The position numbers were made by a program, and so were the translations under genes. From contig JAHNZQ020000308.1 of NCBI GenBank assembly GCA_019155205.2, positions 1,337,264 through 1,401,263 on the forward strand: a stretch of 64,000 nt of DNA, written 5' to 3'. The notes below the pieces were generated by a model. It did not search any database and had not been told where the DNA came from. It worked only from the letters and a program-made list of their open reading frames with translations. Shown in pieces: positions 43,330 through 52,614 of the stretch (the first letter of the stretch is position 1; each line of letters begins with the position of its first letter). The DNA comes from Gracilaria vermiculophylla (lineage: Eukaryota; Rhodophyta; Florideophyceae; Gracilariales; Gracilariaceae).

Positions 43330-45815
43330 TTGTAGTTTCAACTGCCTCATATATATTACGGCGGATAAACGCAAATGGTTCTTGGTTATGGAAACACGCA
43401 AAACAGTTTTCGTGAAATCCACGTTGGCATTCTGAACAAGAGTAGATTGTGTAGACTCAATTTCGTTTTTCTTCAGGCATCTGCACATCATACAACGTAC
43501 ACTACGTTTTCCCTCATTCTCCAACAACAAGTGAGGTCTAGATGATTGAGAGCATGCAACATTCTTTGCGCCAGGAACCTGGCGTAGTGATCCTCCCTGC
43601 TGCAGATAGAGGACGTTATCTGCTCCTTGTAGTACAGTGGCTCCTAAGGAATTGTAATGGTGTGGCCTCATGGTACAATATTCCTAAGGAGGGCTCAAAT
43701 TTTATCAGCTGAGCCACGTGGTGCATAGTTCTGCCCGCGTGCGCTACAGTGTCCTTAAGAGACGGTAGAATTATTATTTATTTTAGTTATTTTCCGCAGG
43801 TAATTACTACAGTAGTAAGACCTGCCAAGGAGGGCTCTTGGCTTGATACTAAACCTGCCGGTTGAGCTCCACCTCTGGGGAAGTAAAGAAAAGCACCCTT
43901 GAGTCTTCATCTACTTTTCCGGTTGGAGACTCTTGTAGATCATCATCAGGTTTCTAAGCCGCCGATCCCCAGGTTGCATCATAGCAGCGCCTGTAGGAGC
44001 ATTGTCCGCCCAGTGAACCTCCCCCTCCGCTTGGTGTTTGTGGATCTCCTTTAAGAATTTCCCCGGCTCGCGACAGCGGATACCGGAAACCACTTTTAGG
44101 AACACCCACCCTTGGAGTCATTAAAAACTCCTAACGGACGTTGTGCTCTACTGCCTCGAAAGGAAAACACACAGTACCACACTACTAGTTGTTTTATAAT
44201 TCGCTGCTTCATGAAGGTGATATCGATGATTCGCGCCACGGGCTTACTTATTGTGATGCGTAAAGCATGCGCGTTAATGATAAATGCATCTAGTACTAAC
44301 GTAAGAAGGCTCATTGAAACTCTCCTTTCTTTTTCGTGTGTAGAGCAGGTAGATCTAAATTGATCAACCCCGTCACTTGCATTCACATACAAATTGTAAG
44401 CGGAAACGATTGTCGGTACCATCAGAGTCGTTCGTCGAAATGATTCATGACCCACCCAGCGATGTAAGGGTGGCAACCCATGTACACACATAATAGAGTG
44501 ATTGTCAGGAGAATGGATGCGTTTTGTCGGAGTGTCCGCCAAATCGTTCGTATTAAAAGAAACGACCAAACGATCTTTGAAAACCACGAAACCTGCGTTC
44601 TCGGCAACCACTGCACAGCCTTCCTTGGTGCCATCTCGTTGGTACACCTCTATCAGACGCCAGGTTCCTCGCTCTGCATGACGTAGATCTTGGATCGCTT
44701 CGCGAAGCGCTGGAAGGTTCAGCCCGTCAATGATATTGAACCTAACTGTTCCTATTAGTCTGCACTCTTCATTACTAAGCCTTCAAAGCTGTCGCGCCAA
44801 CAGATGGCGTGTATAAAAGTTGTCCATTACCATTAGACGCCCTTTAGAATGAGTCGGATAAACTTGCGTCTGGTGGACCATCTGAGTGCACCACAACGCA
44901 ATAGCCGTAGATTTTGGGACGAGTGTCCCGTCCACCATACGATCAACGGCTCCACGGAGATTCCGAATCAGATATGTGTAGCGCTGAACTGGGATTCGAC
45001 CGGACATATTACCCGAACCATTATCTTGAAGACTATGAAGGTAAGTATGGGACCATCCAACCACCGCGTAAAAGCGTATTCAAACTTCACGGGCTTCGAT
45101 TGCACATACGAAAGATCTGTTGTACGGCCTTTACATCTAACAGTGTTTTCATCCAGAGAAATGACACTCTCACTGAAATGGCCGAGGATTCCGCGTTTCC
45201 TGCAAAATGATCTAGAAGGCTACGAATGTGCCAAAGTGGGTCCGCAGCCACCACTTCAGGATCATATGATGGGTACAAACGTAAAGCTGCCCTAATTGTC
45301 AAGAACTTATCGCAGCGCCTTGTCTTTCGAAAAAACGGTATTTCTACTAGTTTGGATGTAGCACAGTAATCTTTTGGATGGTTCAATCTGTGCACAAATG
45401 TAGCTAGCTTTAATCCAAAATAAGCCAAACCTTCGTTCATTCATAGCGTTTTTTTTCTATAACCGCGTTTTAGAGCTCTTCCGAAGTCCAATCATGCACG
45501 CATTTGAGGAAAGAACCATTCAGAAATACACCAAAGAGTTTCGACTTCTTGTTTGTGAACACAGGCACGGCGAACGACCTGCGATTTCGCAAGGTGAAGC
45601 CCACTTTTGTTCTTCTATAAAGCACAATACGGCACGCTGTCAAATAAATCTCTACATTCTGTCGCACCCAGAGCTGTTGTGACAAACTTTTCGGCATCAT
45701 TTCCTACGAACGATGTTTTGGCTGCACAACTATGCTGGTTGTAGAGCACAGTAGCTGTGGGAATGTTATTCGAATTGAGAGGATGAGGATTACTATTGAA
45801 GCGTTCCTCTTCCAT
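43330..45815 (-). pseudogene. piggyBac transposase (copy 3), decayed and interrupted by a solo LTR
   Basis: Minus-strand reading gives an N-terminal domain near 45440-45150 (EIPFFRKTRRCDKFLTIRA), then SVISLDENTVRCKGR with the first catalytic Asp (near 45165) and a KPVKFEYAF block. The second Asp block is LMVMDNFYTRHLLARQL (near 44820). The third block, NASDGVDQFR, contains the GVD motif (near 44375). After the LTR insertion the C-terminal cysteine-rich domain is readable in mixed frames (RCMMCRC, then YSCSECQRGFHENCF near 43400). All key residues of a piggyBac DDD transposase are visible, but several frameshifts make it inactive. Confidence 0.87.
43628..44181 (+). repeat. Solo LTR of the chromovirus family
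   Basis: A full-length 554 bp copy of the LTR at 2705-3257 and 15570-16119, in the opposite orientation, with no internal region. It starts TGTAGTACAGTGG and ends ACAGTACCACA. Flanks CTCCT and CTACT are a 5-bp duplication with one mismatch. It arose by LTR-LTR recombination after insertion into piggyBac copy 3. Confidence 0.88.
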
Positions 45816-46127
45816 TGTGATGAAAATCGATGGACTGAAGGCAGACGAGAAATTATGGCCATGTTCTTTCGTGGTCTATGTCTGGTTTCGGAGGCATGGT
45901 ATCTATGCCCGTTTTGTGCGAGTGATTGAACCGTTGCTTTAGTAGGAAGGCCAAGTACGTTTCATGGTTCTTTTTTGAGGAGTTTTGTTGGTAAGGAGTC
46001 AATCACTAAGAAAGACTGTTCCAGTAAGAGTGCTTTACTTAAAGCTAGTATTCTAGCGTTACGTTCTGTGAACACATGGCAGAGTAATGTCCAACCATCC
46101 CGGGCTTTTTCCAATGCAGCTTGTATC

Positions 46128-46151
46128 TTATCGCTATTATAGTAGCGATAA
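46128..46151. repeat. Subterminal palindrome, right end of piggyBac copy 3
   Basis: Same 9 bp arms as at 41762-41785, spacer TTATAG, about 20 bp inside the right terminus. Confidence 0.8.
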
Positions 46152-46562
46152 GAGAACCAGGTTCAAAAGGGTTAATTTACTAGTCACTCAGTCACAAATG
46201 GCGAGCCTGCATGGTCGACTCGCGCATTTTGTCATGGTCACCACTTTCTATAGGGAGGTGTTGTAGAGCATCAGTTTCCTGCGAGCAACCTGCCTCGCAG
46301 TGCAATTTGTCCGGTTATCAATAGTCCCCCATAAAAGCTGTCCAGAAGCAGAAAATGATGCTTGTTATTCCAGAAATTCTATCCAGCAATGTCGTACTAA
46401 ATTGATGCAAAAGATATTTCAACGTTGTGCCTCCTAAATACAGACTGTTTCAAAAACATACGACATGCTGTGAAATTTCAAAAAACTACCAAATGCATAC
46501 TGTACGCCTACAAAAATAGGTTTCAGAAAAAAGTAAAGTCAAAAAACCGTTTCAAAAACATA

Positions 46563-47178
46563 CAGTGCGTTTAAAAAACATATTACCCCTCAAAAGTGCG
46601 CCAAAACTGTACTGTAGACTAGATTTTGCACATAGTCTATGTAGAATCGTTTCAAAAAGATATGTACACCGTCTTCTTTATAATAAAAATGGCTCGACGC
46701 NNNNNNNNNNNNNNNNNNNNNNNNNNNNNNNNNNNNNNNNNNNNNNNNNNNNNNNNNNNNNNNNNNNNNNNNNNNNNNNNNNNNNNNNNNNNNNNNNNNN
46801 GCGCGCGCACCTGATTTTAACCCAGTTGAAAACGTTTGGAGACTGCTGGCGAGGATGGTTTATGCGCATGAAAGGCATTTTTAGACAGTTTTTGAACTGA
46901 AAAACTGTATTAAAAATTGCTGGAAATCTATAACAGTTTCAACTGTGGAAAAGTACATCAATTCGATGCCAAAACGTTTCATTAGCGTTAAACATCAATA
47001 AGAATGCAAAATAAACTATTGAGCGTCGCGCAGTAAAGATTTGTTATTGCTGATCATATGTTTTTGAAACGGTTTTTTGACTTTACTTTTTTCTGAAACC
47101 TGTTTTTGTAGGCGTAGAGTATACATTTGGTAGTTTTTTGAGATTTCACAGCATGTCGTATGTTTTTGAAACAGTCTG
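46563..47178 (+). mobile_element. Tc1/mariner-like element (copy A), inserted in the end of copy B; contains an assembly gap
   Basis: The 5' end CAGTGCGTTTAAAAAACA starts at 46563 and the 3' end TGTTTTTGAAACAGTCTG finishes at 47178. TA is on both sides. The 5' leader and transposase ATG (46689) are left of the N block. The transposase end with DFNPVENVWRLLARMVY lies right of it (46812-46870). The middle is hidden by the gap. Confidence 0.85.
46701..46800. other. Assembly gap (100 N)
   Basis: Exactly 100 N, a conventional placeholder, so the true size is unknown. From copy B roughly 800 bp of transposase sequence would be expected here. Confidence 0.95.
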
Positions 47179-47235
47179 TATGATCATCAATAACAAATCT
47201 TTACTGCACGACGCTCCATAGTTTATTTTACATCC

Positions 47236-48209
47236 TTTTTGCTGTATAACGCTAATGCAACGTTTTGGCATCGAATTGATGTACTTTTCTACAATTAAAA
47301 CTGTTATAGATTTCCAGCAATTTTTTATTCAGTTTTTGAGTTCAAAAACTGTCCAAAATTGCCTTCCATGCGCATAAACCATCCTCGCAAGCAGTCGCCA
47401 AACGTTTTCGATTGGGTTCAAATCAAGTGAGCGCGCTGGCCATTATAATACAGATATGTCAGACTCCTGTAGCCAATGTTTGATTAAAGATGCAGTGCGT
47501 ACGGGCTCATTATCCAGTTGAAAAATGAAATTTTCTTCATGGAAACATAAACCAAAAGGTAGCAAATAGTTGTATAGAACTTCTTGATATTTTTCTGCAT
47601 TCATGTTCGTTTCAATAAATGCAATTTCCGTTAGACCTTTTTTAGTAATGCCGGCCCAAACCGTTAAAGAGCCTCCACCTGAATGCCTGGTATAAAAATC
47701 ATGACGTTCCTTACGAAGATCGTGCCAATAAAATTTGTAGCAATCTGGTCCGTCCAAACTGAACTTTTTTCATCAGTAAAAATGACATTTTTCCATTCTT
47801 CTTTCCAGTAGGCTTTTTCAGCACACCAGTAAATCTTCTTCTGCTTGTTATGGTCTTGGAGAAGGATAGTTTTCTTCATTGTTTTATATTTAAATAAAAT
47901 TGTGCTGTTTATCTGCCTCAATATAGTTTATTTAGAAACGTTGAGATTGAGATTAATTCCAATTTATTTGCACAATACTTTTCCTTCACACAACCCTCTT
48001 TTAATTCCTCTTTTGTCTGCTGAGCTGAGCTTCTTTGGGCGTCCCGGAGATCGTTTTAGTCCATAAAGAGTCCGAGTTTTGAGAAAAGTAGCAATTGTGA
48101 CCCTAGAACGCTTTAAATTTTTAGCGGTAGCACTGTTAGATTGCTTCTCGGCGTTTAATTTAACGATTAGAAGCTGTTCTTGCTTGGAAAGTGGCGGGCT
48201 TCAAGCCAT
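47236..48209 (-). pseudogene. Tc1-type transposase (copy B), the best preserved of its family here
   Basis: The start is at the ATG at 48209, followed by a stop two codons later. The helix-turn-helix region (LSKQEQLLIVKLNAEKQS, then SRVTIATFLK) is readable at 48195-48090. A GRPKKLSSADKR linker follows. The DDE core has VIFTDEKS with the first Asp (near 47780), the GGGSLTVWAGI block (near 47670), FQLDNEP with the second Asp (near 47520), and NPIENVW-type residues near 47420. Frame breaks occur near 48060-47930, 47750 and 47440. A homopolymer or a few indels separate it from an open frame, but it is not functional as it stands. Confidence 0.87.
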
Positions 48210-48337
48210 TTTTACTAGAAAGAAGAAGGTGTACATATCTTTTTGAAACGATTCTACATAGACTATGTGCAAAATCTAGCCTACAGTACAGTTTTGGCGC
48301 ACTTTTCAGGGGTAATATGTTTTTGAAACGCACTGTA

Positions 48338-48355
48338 TGTTTTTGAAACGCACTG
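48338..48355 (-). repeat. Extra copy of the Tc1-like 5' terminus
   Basis: TGTTTTTGAAACGCACTG is repeated immediately outside copy B, separated by TA and followed by TA (48356-48357). It is the remnant end of a further copy into whose terminal TA copy B inserted, or a duplicated terminus. Confidence 0.7.
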
Positions 48356-48357
48356 TA

Positions 48358-49495
48358 CTTCAAGCAGTGATTCTGATGATTGAGAATGTAAACAATGCTT
48401 ACAAGTAAAGTATCTAAGGCTCATCGTTGATGCTCATCTGGTGTTACGCGTCACCAACAAATCCGATTCCTCTGTCATTTTTCGAACTTGGTGATACAGC
48501 GATACATGTATTTCGACATCGCCTACAGTAGGGTAAAAACGCTTGTTAAATATGGACTCTTCATTAGGGTGTGGAATGGATGACGTGTAAAGCATTAATC
48601 AAGAGGTAGAAATATCCGAAGAAATGAGCTGGACGAGTTTGGTTTCGGGAGGGAGCTCGGAGGTGAGCACGGAAGGACACAGGGTTACCGATGATACATA
48701 TACGAAGTTTTCACATGTAACCGAAAGCTTTATTCATCGATGAGACCAAGCCTGTAGAATTACTCTGAACCTATGATCTCGAGCATCGTACGAAGGGTAC
48801 CATCGCCAGAGTGAGCAGAAGTGGTACACTCCGCCTCTCTCTCAATGAACTTCCATTTGAATGTACATTGAGTGCAACTAGAGAAAGACGACCCAATCAC
48901 ACGCAGCACTCCTTTAACCCCATGAAATCAGCTAAAGTCAAACCATGAATTGTGATTCAATGGTGCTACCTTGGCTGTTCGACCTTCGGCACGACAGTTG
49001 TTCTGAGGTTTTCGAGAGCCTCAACGGAATACACTCTATATCACCACCTTCCGAAGGATTAAGTCTTTCAATAAAGCCTACACGGGGCTAAGCACTACTC
49101 TCCGTACGCATTGAAAAACGACCGAGCTCAACTGCAACTCGTGATATGGAAGGTAGCCATGTGTTCAAAATTCTACCACACATCCCTAGCTAAAAGGGCA
49201 ACAAGTGCTGTGGGTCACAGATCCTCAATTTCACCACGTATTAAACAAGTGTTCAAAATCATATCAAAATTTTGGCCACTCAGATAATTTGCGCTGTAAA
49301 AAAAAAGAGTATTAGTCTTCGTGTAGGCTTCACCGTTCGATATCGGAGTGCGACGTCCTGCTTTCGTCTCGAGAATTTGACTTTTGATTGACGGTTCAAC
49401 TTGTGTTCATCTACGTGAGGCAAGCCTCTCGTCTGCAAATTGTTCCCGAAGTAGGTTAAGGTTTGCTCGAAACAGCAATTCCACCACAGAACATC
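48358..49495. other. Upstream region of the exchanger gene, no gene seen
   Basis: No frame with a recognisable domain. The sequence composition changes here from the transposon-rich left part to the gene-rich right part. The exchanger promoter is probably within the last few hundred bases; no TATA box stands out. Confidence 0.5.
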
Positions 49496-51034
49496 ATGGA
49501 GGTCGGTTCGCGCAGAAGAGAACGTTTGGATGTCAGCCGCTCAACTCCCTGCCTCGACGAGGTAGAGGAGGTCAACTATGCGCCGTTACATGATCCCACC
49601 TCGCTGCCACATACTTCAACCCATCCGCACAATCTGCCCCTGCCCTCCTCACAGCGAACGCCATCTTCAACGCTTTCCCCAACATCTTTAACGGATTCTG
49701 CAATCATGATGGACTCGTCTTGTCCTATTTCAAAAGCACGCACCTATGGCTACGGCACAGCCCCCTCTCTTCCGGGGAGCGATGTGTCGCAATTGACAGG
49801 ACACCACCCCCACGTAGCCACACGCCGTTCTTCCGACCCCATCATGGGTCGCCGCCTTTCACACTACTCAGAGATGAATCAGTCCGCATATTGTCAGCTT
49901 AACCAGATGCGGAATGGAATAAACTTAGGGCTCGACGGATACTCTTCTAATTTGAATGTAATGCTCGTCTTTGTTCCGCTGGGTATTCTTGCCGGTTTGC
50001 TGCAACTTCCCGACGCTTTTATCTTTATATTCAACTTCCTTGGCATGGTACCGTTGGCAATGCTTCTAGGGAAAGCAACCGAAGATATTGCTGAGCACAC
50101 CAATGAAACCTTTGGTGCCCTTGTCAACGTCACGTTTGGCAACGCAGTGGAACTGATTCTGTCAATCTCAGCACTACGAGCCGGGCGAATGACGCTAATT
50201 CAGGACACCATCGCTGGTTCTGTGCTGAGTAATTTGCTACTTGTTCTGGGCTCAGCTTTCTTCTTTGGCGGACTGCGATACCGGGAACAGATGGTCTTAC
50301 CAGCAGTAAGCGAAGCGAACGCAGACCTGCTTTCCTTTGCCGTATTCGGCTTTTCCGTTCCTGCGTTGTTTGCGTTTGCAATTCCGGACGATGGTAGCAA
50401 GGCTATGACGGAAGAGAAAATGAGTCTGGTGACTAGCGTTTGTCTACTGTGCATGTATGTCATGTATCTTGCGTTCCAACTCTACACTCACGCAGAGCTG
50501 TACGAGGGCATCGATGAAGAGGTCGATGAGGAAGCGGGGGCGGCTGCGCCACAGTCACGAGACGAGCAAGTGGCCAGCTTACCTGTGGCCTCGGCTATTT
50601 TGGTGGGCATGGTTATCATGGTGGCCATTTGCTCTGAATTCCTGGTGGACTCCATCGACGGCTTTTCCAAATACGTGGGGCTGGGTCAAAAGTTCATCGC
50701 CGTGATCCTTCTGCCAGTGGTTGGTAATGCGGTTGAGCACATGTCTGCAATTTTGGTGGCTCGGCATAACAAGATTGATTTGTCTATAGGGATTGCTTGT
50801 GGTAGCAGTGTGCAGATCGCACTGTTCGCTGCCCCGTTTCTGGTGGTGATCTCGTGGCTGTTCGGGTCTCAGCACCTGACATTGAGATTCCAAATGTTTG
50901 AGACAGTGTGCATAGGGTTCTCGGTGTTTGTAGTGAACGCGACTCTGAGAGACTCGCGGTCCAACTGGTTGGAGGGAGCTGTGTTGGTGATGTGCTACGT
51001 CATCCTAGCAGCAGCATTTTATTTCATGGGATAA
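49496..51034 (+). CDS. Vacuolar-type Ca2+/H+ exchanger (CAX/VCX1 family)
   Basis: It encodes 512 residues from the ATG at 49496 (context ATCATGG; the frame is open 11 codons further upstream, but without an ATG). The first about 140 residues are hydrophilic and Ser/Pro/His-rich, with a cluster of basic residues, probably a cytosolic regulatory N-terminus. A polytopic membrane domain follows. It contains both alpha-repeat signatures, GNAVELILS (from residue 215) and GNAVEHMSA (from residue 410), whose Glu residues carry Ca2+ and H+. Between the halves is an acidic loop (EGIDEEVDEEAG, about 336-348), typical of CAX proteins. The length and layout match the family (about 11 membrane segments). 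It would load Ca2+ into the vacuole in exchange for protons. It is intronless. Confidence 0.95.
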   Translation: MEVGSRRRERLDVSRSTPCLDEVEEVNYAPLHDPTSLPHTSTHPHNLPLPSSQRTPSSTLSPTSLTDSAIMMDSSCPISKARTYGYGTAPSLPGSDVSQLTGHHPHVATRRSSDPIMGRRLSHYSEMNQSAYCQLNQMRNGINLGLDGYSSNLNVMLVFVPLGILAGLLQLPDAFIFIFNFLGMVPLAMLLGKATEDIAEHTNETFGALVNVTFGNAVELILSISALRAGRMTLIQDTIAGSVLSNLLLVLGSAFFFGGLRYREQMVLPAVSEANADLLSFAVFGFSVPALFAFAIPDDGSKAMTEEKMSLVTSVCLLCMYVMYLAFQLYTHAELYEGIDEEVDEEAGAAAPQSRDEQVASLPVASAILVGMVIMVAICSEFLVDSIDGFSKYVGLGQKFIAVILLPVVGNAVEHMSAILVARHNKIDLSIGIACGSSVQIALFAAPFLVVISWLFGSQHLTLRFQMFETVCIGFSVFVVNATLRDSRSNWLEGAVLVMCYVILAAAFYFMG

Positions 51035-52614
51035 ATGTCGTGAGAGGGTGAATCTTGGGGGATATTTGTGCATAGACGTAGGGGTTACGACGCATGTTGT
51101 CGAGTGCGAAGCGTTGTTGTACATAAAACTATGTCTGCCTTCTCAAGATGCGTGAGCATGTAAGTGCGCGGTACGCGACTGACGCAGCGCGAAAGGGTGA
51201 CATGGAGCGAGCACGTGCGCAGTCCTTGGCAGTCTCGAAGAAATAGTGACGATGTCGCAAGCAGTGGCAAAGGTGGCAATGAACCGGGCCACGCACAACA
51301 GCGCAGGTGCGCCGGAAGGGGTCTTCACCGACTGCGCATGGCGTTACAGAGGTTAGCTCGTGCTCGTGGTGGACCAGTTGTGTAAACACTGATTGACTTA
51401 GTAAGAGGAGTTGTCGCAGCGGGCTGCAGAAACAATGTGATTGGACGCATGCGCGTGTCGCGCACGAAAAAAGTGTGCACATGTTGCAACACATAAGGCC
51501 ACCCTATTTCATGCAGGGTGTTGGGATGTGCTTGGTTGCTCAGCGTGGTCATTATGGAGCGCGAGTTGGACAACGGAGCCAGCTGGTGGAAGCTCAATGC
51601 CGACGCAGGCGACGCTGACGGCGCTCGCCGCCACGAAAGGGCGCCGCTGCGCTAATCGTCTGTACCAGCAACAACGCCTTCGCATCTGCTTCGAGCTAAA
51701 AGTGCGAGCCCGGTTCGCTACTGAACAAACTTACCTTCTGCCGGGCGGCTCGCTCGCAGTCCAGGCTTCTGGAATCCACCACTTCCCTACATGCCACGTG
51801 GCCCCCACGCCACGTGGGGCCATCATTCACCGATCTACACGCAGCCAAGTGTGCTGCGCCCCGGAGACTGGCCTCTCTCGGCGCTGACACGTGAACACGT
51901 GCGATTAGTGCATGCTTCCTGTCTGAAAAAATTTCGCCCGAGATGTGCGCTTCGTCGGCGCGCATGCGCTTGGTGTCCACTCCGCCGCGCACTTCGCCAG
52001 TGCTTAAGGGCGACAGCCACCGCGCCCCCTGTGAGTTTCCCGCCGGCCGCCTGGTGCTTTTCAGCCCGTCTTCTCCGCCCTCGCCCCACCCCTCCCCTGA
52101 GCTCCACTCAGGGTCTCCTCCTTGTCCTGTCCAGTCCAGCCCCTCTTTCCCTCCCCCTCCTCTCCCTCACAATCCATTACTCTCCCCTGCGTCTGCATTC
52201 TACCTTGTTTCTTTCCGCTTCGTCGTCCTTTCTGCGTCCTCTTCGTGTGCTGCCCTTTCAAACCCTGTTTCGTTTTATTTTGCTGTGGAGTGGGCCTTTA
52301 TCCAGATTTCTAGTAGCGCCTTTCGTTGCCTTTCCTCTGTGCAACGTTGTTCTCGGCAGGCTTTCAGCTGTTTTTCCCAAAATCGCCGTCGCCATTCGGT
52401 GCCTTCCGTCCATTTTCGAGTTTTGACTTCCTTTCTTTTTACTGCTCGTCGCTGATTTTCTCCTAAACCCACGCTGTGTCCCCTCATCCCCTCCACACTT
52501 CTTCACCCAACTTTACTCTCATCATAAGTTGTTTGCCGCAGACACCCTCGGTGGCACGTCTGCCTCTCAGCTGTCCTTCACACCTCCATTTGAGATCCTC
52601 TTCGCACCGCAAAT
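51035..52614. other. Intergenic region with pyrimidine-rich leader of the LARP gene
   Basis: The 1.6 kb between two plus-strand genes is GC-rich. From about 52010 to 52520 the plus strand is strongly C/T-rich with long CCCTCC-type runs, ending close to the LARP start codon. This could be a promoter/leader tract or a pyrimidine-rich 5' UTR. Overlapping frames here on both strands are composition artefacts. Confidence 0.55.

Larger units (their letters stand above)
41741..46171 (-). mobile_element. piggyBac transposon with canonical TTAA ends (copy 3)
   Basis: Terminal inverted repeats begin CCCTTTTGGACCTG on the left and CCCTTTTGAACCTG on the right (minus strand). They are flanked by TTAA (41737-41740 and 46172-46175), the classical piggyBac target duplication. 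A decayed transposase on the minus strand, a convergent second ORF on the plus strand, and subterminal hairpins at both ends lie inside. A chromovirus solo LTR is inserted at 43628-44181. This is a different family from the copies at 4.7 and 22.3 kb. Confidence 0.92.
46441..48335 (-). mobile_element. Tc1/mariner-like element (copy B), interrupted by copy A
   Basis: The left (3') end CAGACTGTTTCAAAAACA starts at 46441 after a TA. The right (5') end is TGTTTTTGAAACGCACTG, ending at 48335 before a TA. Copy A sits at a TA (46561-46562 / 47179-47180). Joining across A restores the same 3' region that A itself shows. The 3' region has two copies of the terminal motif about 120 bp apart, so either end could have been used. 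Confidence 0.88.
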
